Shown here one piece after another: positions 10,985 to 23,252 of a DNA stretch of 64,000 nt. Position 1 is the first letter of the stretch. Every line of letters starts with the position of its first letter. A program made the translations under genes and the position numbers. Origin of the DNA: Antedon mediterranea (Eukaryota; Echinodermata; Crinoidea; Comatulida; Antedonidae); NCBI RefSeq assembly GCF_964355755.1, contig NC_092670.1, positions 11,405,201 through 11,469,200 of the forward strand, in the 5' to 3' direction. The notes beneath the pieces were generated by a model. That model did no database searches. It worked only from the letters and a program-made list of their open reading frames with translations, and was not told where the DNA came from.

Positions 10985-11631
10985 TATCGGACCTAATATA
11001 TAATAATATATAATATCGTAATATAATTTAGTTGTAACGCGTTACCGAATATATCATGTGGTAGTGGGATTGTCGTAGTGGTTAACATTCTCGTCTGCAG
11101 TAACTGATCTCAGAGTCATGGGTTCGAGTCTTGTCAGACTCCAGAAACACAATGACAAGAAACAACCCCACTCCCAAGACGTGATTGTTGTATTTTGTTT
11201 TATCGGACTTAATATATAATAATATATAATATCGTAATATAATTTAGTTGTAACGCGTTACCGAATATATTATGTGGTAGTGAGATTGTCGTAGTGATTA
11301 AGATTCTCGTCTACAGTAACGGATCTCAGGGTCATGGGTTCGAGTCTTGTCAGACGCCAGAAACACCATGACAAGAAACAATTCCATTCCGAAGACGTGA
11401 TTGTTGTATTTTGTTTTATCGGACTTAATATATAATAATATATAATATCGTAATATAATTTAGTTGTAACGCGTTACCGAATATATTATGTGGTAGTTGG
11501 ATTGTCGTAGTGGTTAACATTCTCGTCTACAGTAACTGATCTCAGAGTCATGGGTTCGAGTTCTGTCAGACGCCAGAAACACCATGACAAGAAACAACCC
11601 CACTCCCGTGATTGTTGTATTTTGTTTTATT
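10985..11631 (+). repeat. tRNA-derived SINE-like unit, three tandem copies (period about 216 bp)
   Basis: Units start near 10985, 11202 and 11418. Each has an AT-rich leader, then an A-box-like TTGTCGTAGTGGTTAACATT and a B-box-like CATGGGTTCGAGTC about 50 bases apart, then CAGAAACACCATGACAAG and a TTGTTGTATTTTGTTTTAT tail. Internal A and B boxes at that spacing are the pol III promoter of tRNA-type SINEs. The copies differ by only a few bases. Confidence 0.65.
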
Positions 11632-12107
11632 ATTTATAAAATGTACAATCAGACTTTGTTTATGTATTGTTTTCTTATCCGTTTGTCCTGTCATGGAAGA
11701 ATGTTATTTCCTCCATGGTCACGTGAACATGGAGACGTACAATGAATGAAATAAGTTATGGTTATCGTTCTCTAACTCCGAGTGTTTTTGTAATCCCATG
11801 CCATACCCGAAACACCGTTCATTCAATACAATTTTATTCGGTGTTTGCCTTCCATAGTTTAACCATAGTTTTTGTTTTCGTTTGCAATATTGCTTCGCTT
11901 AGTAGTCATCATAACTTGTCATTAGATAGATAGGAAGTAACACATTAACCTTTGAAGCTAATTAACTAAATTAGGCGATTTGTTTCTGTTTTAGAGCATT
12001 TTACAACAATTATAGTCAAATAGACTATCTAAATCCATTACGTTCAAGTATTACATCTATCATTATAAAATATAAAGCGACTGCATCTGTACTAACCATA
12101 CTCATTT

Positions 12108-12200
12108 CATTTGATTTCAATTCATTCAATATTTATTTCGCCCAAAATCAAACATCAACATATGTACACTTACTAAACAAATAAAACAACAAACAAGTAT
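12108..12200 (-). mobile_element. LINE 3' tail, minus strand
   Basis: The minus strand reads GGGCGAAATAAATATTGAAT and then GAATTGAAATCAAATG: a polyadenylation-like AATAAA followed by the GAATTGAA-type tail seen on CR1/L2-like elements. Confidence 0.45.
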
Positions 12201-13874
12201 CAGATCAAAGAATTCTATAGAGTCCTATTAAAAATATCAGAATCAATACAATTTCGTAGATCGAATATAAAGAATTATAGTTTTAAGGAGGATTTCGAAA
12301 CAGAAACAAGGATCAGTAGGACTATACTCATTATCACATTATTTTTTTGTTCAAAATTTCATTGTTATGTATTTTTGTAGGCCTTTGCTAATCTTCTCAC
12401 CCTTACTTAAGACTCGTACCAAAAAATGTATTTATAGAGCAGTCTTGTCCCCTTATTTAATCAATTTGTTGAACAAGAATACTGCAGAGGTCAAAATCTA
12501 GCACGCCAATAGAAACATTGAATATCACTTTTCCGTTGAATAGAACAAAATCACCAATGACACGTAATAAATTGGATATACGTAGCTGTGTTATAAAAAT
12601 TACAATATTCACTAATATGATAACTCTATTTCGGGGTCAAATTCACTCGATTAAACTTTTTTTTTAAATTTCAAGAAGATTGGCCTTTTTATTTTCACAG
12701 TTTTGTTGGAGATTACTCATCGAGAATATTGAATGAAAATGTGTTTTTTAAATTACCATTCCTTTTAACTCATCTTATTAATATCTCTTACGTTTTATTT
12801 TAGTAAACTAAAACCAAATCAATTTAAATTGATGTAATTTGATATTTAAAAAAAAAAAACATAATAAGCGGTTTAAATTTGAATATTCCGTTGTTTATAC
12901 ATTTTGTAGACAGTGATGATTGGTTTGACCTAGATTTGTGTCTATGGCCTGTTTCTGCTAACAAAGAAAACTGTTGTGGTGTTTTGAGCAGTTGGTAATA
13001 CTTTTTACACCTGGACGCTGTATGCAGTAATCGAATTGTGCCTGCGTTGACGATACCCATTTAAAAAAAATTTAAATTTTATAATACCGAATAGTAATAC
13101 CATACGGAGCAATAAACACGAATGCTCACAACCAATCGGGGTTATGGGGATAATCCAAAAGGGGACCATGTTGCTAACCACAGTCATATTCATGTAGGCC
13201 TACACTGATAAGCCTAATATCTATATGCCATGATATCTTTAAAAAAAAAAACCATATTAATTATTACAATTTACAATTTTACAACAACAACACCCAACAG
13301 TACACCAAAAAGAAGCGAGTGCTTGTCAGTTTGGTAACTATTATTTAAATGCATCTACATATACATACATACACCATACAACAACAATTATGTACAGTAC
13401 AAAAGAAGTAAAAACATTGGTCGCCTACGACCGGTCAGCACCTCCGGTATGGAAATTCTTCTGTGGGGATACGGGGAAATGTCTTTCCTGCCTACGAAAA
13501 AGGGGATAATCACAATGCTAACACGACGTTCGTTCCACTCCGATGCCCATATAACAGATGTAAAAAATGAAAAAAAAAATTAAAATTCGATACCTAATTA
13601 AACAGGTCAGTTTGATTTTATAGTAATAAACTCTCATCGATCATACATACAAAATATGATATGTTATTACAATACAGATTATATGTTACAAAATTAAGCT
13701 ACTTTTAATGATTCAATTAAAAAAAAATCATTTTGAAAACAAGTTAACAACCGCAAGGTGTTTTTCCAACTATCATTCAAAATAAGTAGAATACAATATG
13801 AAGCCCGTTGAGATTAAACTTTAAACAATAAACCAATGAGTTCAAAGCCTATACAAAAAAAACAAGTGGACCTC
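12201..13874. other. Gene-free stretch, possible further LINE debris
   Basis: Around 13240-13520 the minus strand is mildly coding-like (CATACCGGAGGTGCTGACC) and ends in an ATTGTAAATTGTAATA tail at 13255, which may be another LINE end. The remainder is AT-rich and featureless. Confidence 0.35.
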
Positions 13875-14072
13875 GCATATCACACGAATATTGTACGCGG
13901 CCAGAAGAATATTACACGCATGTCACACGAATATTTCACGCTGCCACACAAATATTACACGCATGTCACAAGAATATTACAGGCATGGTCCACGAATATT
14001 ACTCGCATGTCCACGAATTTTACACGCATGCAACATGAATTATACACGCATTCCACACGAATATTATACAGT
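13875..14072. repeat. 22-bp degenerate minisatellite
   Basis: About eight units of the form CACACGAATATTACACGCATG. The open frames across it arise because no unit contains an in-frame stop. Confidence 0.75.
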
Positions 14073-14215
14073 GTTTTAATTACGATTTGGGAACGTTATT
14101 TTCAAGTTTGTCGTGTTCAGGAAGGCAATTTTAAACCAGTTCTCCACCATTCGGCTTTTTATTCGAGAACATTTAGTGGAAAAAAGGCATGTTGTGCATT
14201 TTTGCATATAAAATA

Positions 14216-14275
14216 ATAGATGGAAACGTCAATGCGCATGCGTATAAGATGACACTTTCGATTCGCGCGAATGAA
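14216..14275. repeat. Dispersed repeat, copy 1
   Basis: GATGGAAACGTCAATGCGCA, TGCGTA and CTTTCGATTCGCGCGA recur at 47507-47566 with the same spacing. Confidence 0.45.
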
Positions 14276-14395
14276 TTCGGCTAGTGGAAACTGGTTTTAC
14301 ACCTACAATCCTATTGAAGTTGAAAGGACATGTTATGTCCGGTTCGAATCGAACTCTGACCAGCTTACCTATTCAACCACGTCCAATTAAAAAAT

Positions 14396-16066
14396 GAGTA
14401 AATTATTAAAAGGTATTGTGAAAGTTACCAGTGTGGCGAGAATAAACATTTAATAACCAGAAAGATATCTGCGGGATTTCTCCATTAACAAATTGACGTG
14501 CAGTCTCATCTCTACTAATAAATAATGTTCTGACGATATTGTAAATGTCATAATAAAACGTATTTTTAAAAAATACTGTTTTTCTAAGAAAATTAAATAC
14601 TGCCTTATTGATTACTCATCATTGAAAGTCAACGTTTAGGTCTATAATCAGTCACGTGTTTGGAAAACATTAATCAAGGCAATCTAACAACAGGACACTT
14701 AGCTCTCGCCTTGCCAAGATAAAAAATCGTAACAGACCTCTGATCTTATGTCTGGCTGCGACAACTACAGTACTGAACTATCAATGTACATAATATTCTC
14801 TGTGGGCCGGTTTCTGTTAACCAACTATTTAAGGAAGCCAATTAGCCGATCGAAAATCAGTCAAAATGTTTTGGGGCTGTAGAACTGATCGTGTCTCAGG
14901 CACAGAAAAACCCTTTGATCTCTGGAGCTCAGCATCCTGCTGATAAATTGCCTTGCTTAAATTCAAATATGAACGCGTATAGTTTCAAAAACATAATGAA
15001 CATGCGCATAGGTTTAGTGAAATGTATAGTAGAATTAGAGTAGGGTCTATACAATAGTAATAATACTTGTATTCTGAAAATTTCAACTCAAAATATAATG
15101 ATCACTAAGTATAAACAATCATCAACAAATTCGCAATAAGAAGTTGTACAAAGGTCGTGCCATCATTTCAACGTACAGTAACATAAAATGTTATTTCTCC
15201 TTCTGACGTATTAAAAAAATAAAATCCATATAACATCTGACCCTGAAATACTCAATAAAAAAATTTAAGATATGAATAGTAATAATTGCTGAAGTCTGAA
15301 AATGTCAGCCTAGAAAAATTAATTCATCATTTTGAGAAAAATTAATTTCAAAGTGACAAAAAGCTTGGCATATCTAAAAAAAAAGTGTACACAATTTTAT
15401 AGATTAAAATAACAATGCTATTTAATTGCTGAAAACACCATAGGCAACAACACAACAGCCTGTAAGGAGACTTCATCTTACAATCGTAACATTTGATACA
15501 ATGCCTAAGAACAAAAACAGTTTCTTGTTTTATACAACGTCAAACTTGAAGGTGTGACATATTAATCATTTGAAATCATTAATGGATTGTTAGTGGCTGA
15601 AGATGAGTTCGCCTAGAAACCTCAATTGAACAGCATTTTGAAGAAAAAAAATATTAACCTTTCAAGTGGAAACTGATCAAAAACTAATGTGTTTATTACT
15701 TGGCTTTTTGATAAAATTTGTTTTTGTTTGTTTGAACAATCAATCCAGTTTATCTTGTTTGAACGTCAACGTTCACAATTTTCAAGTTATCGTCGTGGAT
15801 TTTGTTAAATAAGTTCTGGCAATATTCCTATTGATTTCCGGAAAATCGATATATGGATAACGTCACAAAGCTGATTGTTGAAATATCGAGTAATTTGTTT
15901 ATTTAATAGTATATCGGCCGCCATATAAAATAGCAATCCGTGTAGACTGACGCGCCAGGTATTTCTCTAAGATTTCGAGCGCTTAATTTTACATCTTGTT
16001 GTTCATTTCAATTTCAGGAATAAAATGACACAGAATAAAAAGAAAACAAATGTTTGACCTTATTAT
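14396..16066. other. Gene-free stretch
   Basis: No frame above 60 codons and no repeat recognised. A tRNA B-box-like GTTCGATTCGAACC lies just upstream near 14340. Confidence 0.45.
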
Positions 16067-16158
16067 AAAGCGTGGTTCCTACTCTAAAACGCACGAAACG
16101 TAATCAGTGTCGTATCGACGCGCAAAGTTTTGTATTGCGTAATCACAAGTGGGAACCG
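16067..16158. repeat. Family A fragment
   Basis: The left terminal motif GCGTGGTTCCTACTC is followed by GACGCGCAAAGTTTTGTATT and CACAAGTGGGAACCGACGAC. It matches the longer subtype at 53002 and 54171. Confidence 0.45.
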
Positions 16159-16225
16159 ACGACGTAAAATCAGGAATAATTGTGATAACTATAAGGTGTA
16201 TAAACATAAACGTTATATTGGTATC

Positions 16226-16691
16226 GTAAAAAATGTAAAATAGTGTTTAGATCTTAAACATGTATTTTGGATCCACTTTTTCCACACATTTAGCCTTAAA
16301 CATGTTTAGATATGAACATGTCTAGGTTCTAAATACATTACTAAACATGGAGTCCAACTCAACACATCAGTGACGTGTTGATTGTTAAACATGTGGAGCA
16401 ATAATATAAAGACATGTTTATGTTTTAAACGTGTTTAATTTGCCATGTGTGCAGCTTTTTTCCCGTCACAGTAATATCGTATGCACGCAACGCTAACACG
16501 TACCTAAAAAACGTTGACTGAGTGTAATATATTGACATGTTGACTGTTAAACGAGTGGATGAAAACAACATGTAGCTATAAACACGTTTAGGTTTTAAAC
16601 ATGCTAAACATGTAACTACGTATTTAAAATCTAAATGTGTGGGAAAAAGTGGGTACAAAATAATATATGTTTAAGATTACTATTTTTACGG
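16226..16691. mobile_element. Family D palindromic element, full copy
   Basis: Ends of about 60 bp are mirrored: left GATCTTAAACATGTATTTTG and CCACTTTTTCCACACATTTA; right TAAATGTGTGGGAAAAAGTG and ATATGTTTAAGATTACTATT. The interior has several ACATGTTTA motifs. No frame of note. Confidence 0.65.
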
Positions 16692-16984
16692 CGTAAAGGT
16701 ACTGGCTATCGCTATAAAATATGGATTAGGGTTATATTGTTTAAATGCATTAGCATATTTCTGTCAATAGACAGATAATGAGAACATCATACTACATTAT
16801 GTTTCCACTACTCCTACGCACAATATTATTGCAACATCAGCACTGTCCAGACGACGATGTCATTAAATCGGACACTAAAACAAAACACGCTCTAGTTAAA
16901 CATTTGGTGAAGAAATAAAAAACGGATCGTTGTCGTAAATAATTAATAAACCGTTATTACAAAACCACTGACCGTTGGTCAACT

Positions 16985-17156
16985 GACTCTGTCTACACTA
17001 TCAAACTTTATGTGACAAAAAAATGTGGACATAATATATAATAATAATATATAATATGGACATGATGATGTCATACCACCATATTTAAGCATATCACTAC
17101 CATTTGGGCACATCACACTTTTTTTGTCAAACTAATTTGATAGTGTAAACAGAGTC
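16985..17156. mobile_element. Family C MITE copy
   Basis: GACTCTGTCTACACTATCAA and TTTGATAGTGTAAACAGAGT are inverted ends. The interior has GGACATGATGATGTCATACC and a TATAATA repeat. Confidence 0.65.
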
Positions 17157-17979
17157 ACGAAGACGCATGGCATGCAAAGGCGTGCTTTTTACGCACAACG
17201 CACGTAATTCGACCAATACGACAAGTTAAACTGACTAAATCTAACAGAGAAAAGAGCGTGTACGGCATAGAATAAGAGAGGGTGAATTCGGCGGAGACGA
17301 CATTCAGCTAAATAAAATTGAAGATTTGAATTCTCATATGTGTCAACAATTAAATGTCTAATTTAAAGTTTCTGTTGAAGTTAAATTGAATCTCGAAAAA
17401 AAACATATATTAAAACGAAACTTTACATCTCATTCATGATATTTTAAAACGTTCGGTAATTTTCTAAAATTGATTTTTATATCAAAATATATTTAAAATT
17501 ACGTATTGGGACAAATCAGCATGGTTGTTACGAAGGCAGATTAAATATTAATGAAAATATTCATGTTGATTTCAATAGTGAAATTGGAATGATACAACTA
17601 CAAGTCATATCACGTCTTAAATAGCAATAAATCAATGATTATATTTACATATTAAAAAAAAAATACTAAGCACCATAATTGATTCGAATTATATTCACCC
17701 GCGCTGCACAATGGTTTGTTTTCTTTAAAGTTAATTGACCGCACTATGATAACATGTCCTACATTTATTAAAGTTTAAATACACGATATTGAAACTAAAT
17801 AATTATAGTTGTTTGTGTAATTGCACATCATTAGACACAATGCAAACAGAAAAAAAACTTTCACCTACTTCGTAAAAATATTGTAAATCAAACTTAATAT
17901 CTAAAAACAATAACAAAATATTCAGAAGATTTACTAACGTGTCCGTTAATTTCCACGTTTTCACAAGATTTTCAATTCT

Positions 17980-18048
17980 GCCGTGATTGGTCAAATTATT
18001 TGTGGCGCGCGTAGGCCTACGTTTCATGCGTTTGCGTCCAAAAGGGAA
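17980..18048. repeat. Family A right-half fragment
   Basis: CCGTGATTGGTCAAATTATT is followed by GCGTTTGCGTCCAAAAGGGA. A TAGGCCTA octamer sits inside it. Confidence 0.35.
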
Positions 18049-18410
18049 TCAAAAGTCATTGTCTGGGACCATTCAATAGTCAGCACCGGGTAGGCTTTCT
18101 TCATGAGCAGCGCTTCTATTGGAGCAGGAGCGCTAGTAGACCAAATTCAGTATCGTTTTTATTTCGGTAAATTACCTCATGAAAAAGGACGGCGTGATAT
18201 CACCCCAATGTTGTACAAAATACTGTGTGGAATGAAATAAAAAGAAAGAAAATCTAATAAAATTAATAAAATAAAAAGGAACCCAAGAATATACTGCTTA
18301 TGGTATATGAAAATGTAACAATTAGAATTGGGACAAATGCAGAAATTGAACCAGGCACACGTACGTTAAATATGTGAACATTCGCATTATATTTACGCGC
18401 GCTTCATTAT

Positions 18411-18803
18411 GTAATCTATGATGCCGCGTAGTGCAATCTATGATGCCGCGTAGTGTTATCTATGATGCCGCGTAGTGTAATTTATGATGCCGCGTAGTGT
18501 TATCTATGATGCCGTGTAGTGTAATCTATGATACCGCGTAGTGTAGTGTAATCTATGATACCGCGTAGTGTTATCTATGATTCCGCGTAGTGTAATCTAT
18601 GATACCGCGTAGTGTAATCTATGATACCGCGTAGTGTTATCTATGATGCCGTGTATAGTGTAGGCCTAATCTATGATGCCGCGTAGTGTAATATATGATG
18701 CCGCGTAGTGTAATCTATGAAGCCGCGTAGTGTAATCTATGATGCCGCGTAGTGTAATCTATGATGCCGCGTAGTGTAATCTATGATGCTACGTAGTGTA
18801 ATC
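18411..18803. repeat. 22-bp minisatellite (about 17 copies)
   Basis: The unit is TCTATGATGCCGCGTAGTGTAA with single-base variants (GCCGTG, ACCGCG, GTTATC). It is interrupted once by TAGGCCTA at 18660. CpG-rich core in an AT-rich region. Confidence 0.9.
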
Positions 18804-19674
18804 GTAAATAATTATTTTGACAGAATAATGCCTTCGTCTTGTTCACATGAAAATATACGGATTTGAATACAAGGATGGCAGATTTAATCTGAAAATTTAA
18901 AGATGTCTCGAAAAATGAATAAAATCCATAAAAACTAGATTTGACATTTGATTAATAAATCATGGTGACATGTTCTGTGAGTCAAAAGGGAAAACAAGAG
19001 TTTGTTATAGCAAACGTTTAAGTATAAAATTCAACCAGATTCTGGTACAGTACGGTATTATGCCTAGATACAACAAACATGACATGTAGTTTCCTGTCTG
19101 CTGACTACATTATTATTATTTGTTTATTTCTTCTTCATAATATCGCCTCTTTTACAAAAAAAATCGTTAGTGACAAAGTTTTTCTGCAAGCCATCTAATT
19201 TCAGTATTACAAATTATTTTCATTATTATATAACATTATACCAATATTGATTTTTAAAGATAATTATGATACTATGTAGGCCTACTCATATTTGTTATTG
19301 TTGACACTATCAGTTCAGTTAGTTGGGATTAAGTAAGCATGAGTTGGTGTTTACTATGAATTCAGTATTATAATTTTGTCTATAACAATTATAATAATGT
19401 TCGATATTACTAAGGATGTGATTATGATGATACGTACCTATAATGCTGTATTCATATTATTTATTATAGATACTACTACAGACAATTATTTGTCAAGTGG
19501 TAGGCCTACTATATCCTCATGGAGTGGTTTTTTCGGGGATATATAATAGCTCTGCTAACTTTTCTGGCTGTTTACTTTATCGTTTTGATTTAGCTTTTTT
19601 TTTTTGTATCTCCATTGAGATCCAGCCACTGATACCCACAGCATTGTCATTTTTTTCAGTAATTTGCCTTTGGA

Positions 19675-19676
19675 TT

Positions 19677-19748
<72 letters not shown>
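19675..19748. repeat. TA dinucleotide microsatellite
   Basis: More than 35 TA units with a single TACA interruption near 19688. Confidence 0.97.
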
Positions 19749-19750
<2 letters not shown>

Positions 19751-19868
19751 CATACTGTCAAGTTATTGAAACAGTGCTGAGATTCGGAACATGATCTCAT
19801 AATCGCGTCGAGCATAGCTCATCGGCGAAAGTTCCATATTTTTAGTATTAGTTTTTTGTATGAACCAA

Positions 19869-19940
19869 TGTCTCTGGCGGGATTTTAACCTGCGAATTCT
19901 CGCTTACAGGGCGAGTATCATACCACTAGACCACATAGCC
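19869..19940 (-). tRNA. tRNA pseudogene, Thr(TGT)-like
   Basis: On the minus strand 72 bases fold as a cloverleaf: D-arm GTGGTCTAGTGGTATGATA, a perfect 5-bp anticodon stem CTCGC/GCGAG with loop CCTGTAA (anticodon TGT), and T-arm GCAGG-TTAAAAT-CCCGC. Position 33 is C instead of T, the T loop lacks the usual TTC, and the acceptor stem has two mismatches. A dead gene or SINE head is more likely than a working tRNA. Confidence 0.5.
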
Positions 19941-20058
19941 ATATATGGTAGTATCGCCGATTTTCACCAACCACATACTTTCTCTCATAGAACAAACACC
20001 CTCGCAATCAGTGGAGGCTTTACTAGTCAGTATAAATTCCAACTTTAAAGTTGGTTTT

Positions 20059-20175
20059 AGGGCCCGTTCAGGCTCAGTTCGGGTAAGTTTATTTCTACCC
20101 ACCAAAGTTAGCGATAACTATTACACCAATGGATCCAACTTACCCGGGTAAATAAATAAACCTGAACGAGCCATT
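20059..20175. repeat. Small palindromic element
   Basis: GGGCCCGTTCAGGCTCAGTT and CGGGTAAGTTTATTT are mirrored by TACCCGGGTAAATAAATAAA and CCTGAACGAGCC. One copy only was noticed. Confidence 0.45.
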
Positions 20176-20657
20176 AGGATCGACGTTGGACATCATGTCG
20201 ATTATTACAAAATCTATATGTCAAGAGAAAAAAAAAATGGTTGGCCTTTGAAAATTGTTAACCTTTCGATTTTCATTATTGTAAGTAATGTCTGACTGTT
20301 AAATGACATGTTACCATTATTCCATAATATTCTGCTGTAGGCGCCTGATTTGTAGTTTTAAATGAAACTTATCAAATTGAGATCAAGGGATAATTTTTCT
20401 ATAACAACAATTATCCTTGTGTATAAGAAAAAATAAAGTAGTTCATTTCTCTGTAGAATTGTAAGTTTCATGCCTACTTAATCCCAGAATACATTGTGTG
20501 AAAATATATCCAATCAACGTCATCCATCCTTGCATGGAGCACGAGTTAATTCGTGCAATATGCGAGCACCATGTAATTTGTTTAACCAATTGCAAAGAAT
20601 AGCGTAATAGAATGCGTTACCGTAATTAAGCTTGCCTCGCGTATGCCACGCGTGTAA

Positions 20658-20777
20658 AGCCCCGTTTCCACTAGAGACGCAACGTAAGGACGGTAGACGC
20701 AACGCAAGCGAGTTGACCAATCACAGGCGACAATTCGAAAAATCCATCACGTCGCAGCTGTGTCGTGGGAACCAAGC
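20658..20777. mobile_element. Family A MITE copy
   Basis: TTTCCACTAGAGACGCAACG opens it, ACGCAACGCAAGCGAGTTGA follows, and GTCGTGGGAACCAAGC closes it, followed by TTA. Confidence 0.6.
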
Positions 20778-20781
20778 TTAA

Positions 20782-22352
20782 TATTCGAAGAAAAAAAAAA
20801 TTAAATTGTGACTATATGAAACATTTACATTAGAGTGTAGACCTAAATGTCTTGTGATGCTTGTTTGTTTGAGAAAGAAGAAATAAAAAGTTTATATTCG
20901 TGAGACACGTCTGTACAATGAATCATTTATTAAGCGGATTAAATATTATAATTTTTTATTTTTTTTTAAAAGTACACTCGTATGTCTTTTATGTACCTAT
21001 TTATTAATAATGTATTGTGGTGCTTGTTTGTTTGTCTTTGGAAATCTTTTTTTGGAAAAAAAATAAATAAATAAAAAGCTTATATTCGTATGTCTGTACA
21101 ATGAAGCATGAAGCGGGTGTAGTTTGATTGTTTTAAAGTACACTCGTATTTTTTAATAATAGCTACTGCAATTGAATTGAATTATTCAAATTAATCACCT
21201 TGTCAGTGTTTTAAGCATTTTATTAATATTTTATAACACTGCCTGTGCTTCTCTCTCTGTCTGCTATAACACTGTCAATGGACCTAACTAATTTATAGGT
21301 TAAACAGTGTAAATAATACATTTTTAAATAGTGTATTTCACGAAATATATATATTTCCAGATAGACATATTTTGTAACATCACAAGTAAACGCTCTTTTT
21401 TTAAATCATACTGAATTTAAGATTAAGGTCAGGTCGCTTATTTTGCTTATGACATGATACAGACGTCATATGTAATACAAATGTGACAATGTATCACAGC
21501 ATTTGCCAATGTTACTGGGCAAATTATAGATAGGCCTACAGTAACGAAAATCGGCTATGATGATAAGCAAATGTATACACTTGTCTTAATACGATGTTTA
21601 CCTAACATATCACACGAATATTGCCTTTTAGAGTAGAGTACACAACATCAAATTTGGTGACTATGATTAGATATCGTATTGAAATATTTCGTAAAGTCGC
21701 ATCAACATGTGACGCCACACAGTCAATGGAACAGAATATCATTTGAAGAAGGTACAGCGATAATTAAAAATCAATCAAATTCGTAAATGGAAGAATTTAA
21801 GTTGGCTGACATCAATTTATTTTAAAAAGATTGTTAATGTCATTTTAATGATCAGGGCATAATGATAAACGTTTAATTAATTTGAGGATCATAATTAGGT
21901 TAAAGACTATGATTTAAGTCCAACAATGCGAGACATTCAATTACCCACAAAATAAAATGTACGAATGTTCGTTGTATCATGGCATACAACTCGCATACCA
22001 CGTCAATTTATGCGCGCGACATTCAAATGATGATAAAACGGCGCGCGTGCATACATTGATATCTCCAGTGTATCACTATGTGACGATGATTTGATATTTC
22101 GACATGTTTATTCATGGTTCTATATTTTAAAAAGGATGATTACACATAACTTTCATAATACAGTACATGAATAAAAGGCAACAGATATAAACCATCAAAG
22201 AGGTGTCGTTTCAATTTAAAAGAAAAACTCTTTTTTGATAGGCACTTTTGACGGGAACTGGTAGGCCTACGTTATTCAAGAGTTTTGGACCAATTAAAGT
22301 AATACTATGTTCAACATAAGTAGTTTTGGAAAAAGAAATAGGCCTACGTATT
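20782..22352. other. Gene-free stretch
   Basis: Two similar segments near 20880-20960 and 21070-21150 (AATAAAAAG, TATTCGT, TCTGTACAATGAA) look like a diverged duplication. No gene. Confidence 0.4.
21448..21520. repeat. Dispersed repeat related to 8190-8345
   Basis: ACATGATACAGACGTCATAT and AATGTGACAATGTATCACAG resemble 29793-29850. Confidence 0.35.
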
Positions 22353-22560
22353 CGGTTAGCGCTGAGACATCACATGAGACAAGATAGAACACAGTTAGTT
22401 AGTGCTTGTTCATGTATCCTAAACTAATAATATCCTATCAGCAATCGCCATTTGCCCGGTTAGCGCTGAGACATCACATGAGACAAGATAGAACACAGTT
22501 AGTTAGTGCTTGTTCATGTATCCTAAACTAATAATATCCTATCAGCAATCGCCATTTGCC
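22353..22560. repeat. Perfect 104-bp tandem duplication
   Basis: 22353-22456 and 22457-22560 are identical (CGGTTAGCGCTGAGACATCA to GCAATCGCCATTTGCC). Confidence 0.97.
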
Positions 22561-23109
22561 CAGAGCATGTGTTCACTACTTCAGTCATGAACTCAGTCAT
22601 GAACTATTTTCTTGTTGGCAATCATACGGGTAATAATAGATTAAGATGTGACAAGGCGAAACTTAAGGGGGAAAGGGAGACAAAAGTGTTGCATGATTCT
22701 GCATCTGAATGCCGTTAGCCCCGGAAACCAATGGTCCGACTGTCGCGTCATCCTTTTTCATTATAACACTGATGCGTTTGACATATTATATATTTTCCAC
22801 GTTTTGAATAGATTCTTCACCTTGAGGTACCTTCTATGACATTCAAGGTTAAAGAATATGATAATAATATATTTTTTAAGCTTTGTGATGATATTGCCTT
22901 TTACGAAACATAATTACAAATATGATAATTTAATGGAGAGGAGATAAACTAGTATTATATATTATTATTATTATTATATCAATATTTATAAAGCGTCAAT
23001 TCAAAGACCGAGGTACAAAATCAAAGGCGCTGGGCATGTTAGTGGTCGAAAAAATGAGTTTTGAGCAATTTTTTAAAATAAGGCAACAGAAGAGCAGTGT
23101 TTAATTTGT

Positions 23110-23190
23110 GGGGGGAGTGAATTCCAATGTATGTTTTATTGATTGTATTGTTCATGTAAAATCCGGAATAAATTGATGAATTGAATTGAA
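23110..23190 (+). mobile_element. LINE 3' tail, plus strand
   Basis: GTATTGTTCATGTAAAATCC is followed by GGAATAAATTGATGAATTGA. The same tail type on the plus strand. Just upstream, 22960-23100 has an ATT repeat and an AAAGCGTC/GGCGCTGGGC segment that looks like another short retroposon. Confidence 0.4.
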
Positions 23191-23252
23191 TAGTCGTCGC
23201 ATGTAATGTGCCTACATGTTACACTGATTTACATCATTTGCATAATCGGCTT

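Noticed and set aside
13875-14072. Regularly spaced repeats as a possible CRISPR-like array
   Set aside because: Units are contiguous and degenerate with no spacers. The genome is eukaryotic.
13836-14216. 126-codon frame with a repeated ITRM/HEY pattern
   Set aside because: It is a translation of the 22-bp minisatellite, and two other frames are equally open there.
19497-19769. 90-codon frame ending in Tyr-Ile repeats
   Set aside because: The C-terminal part is the TA microsatellite.
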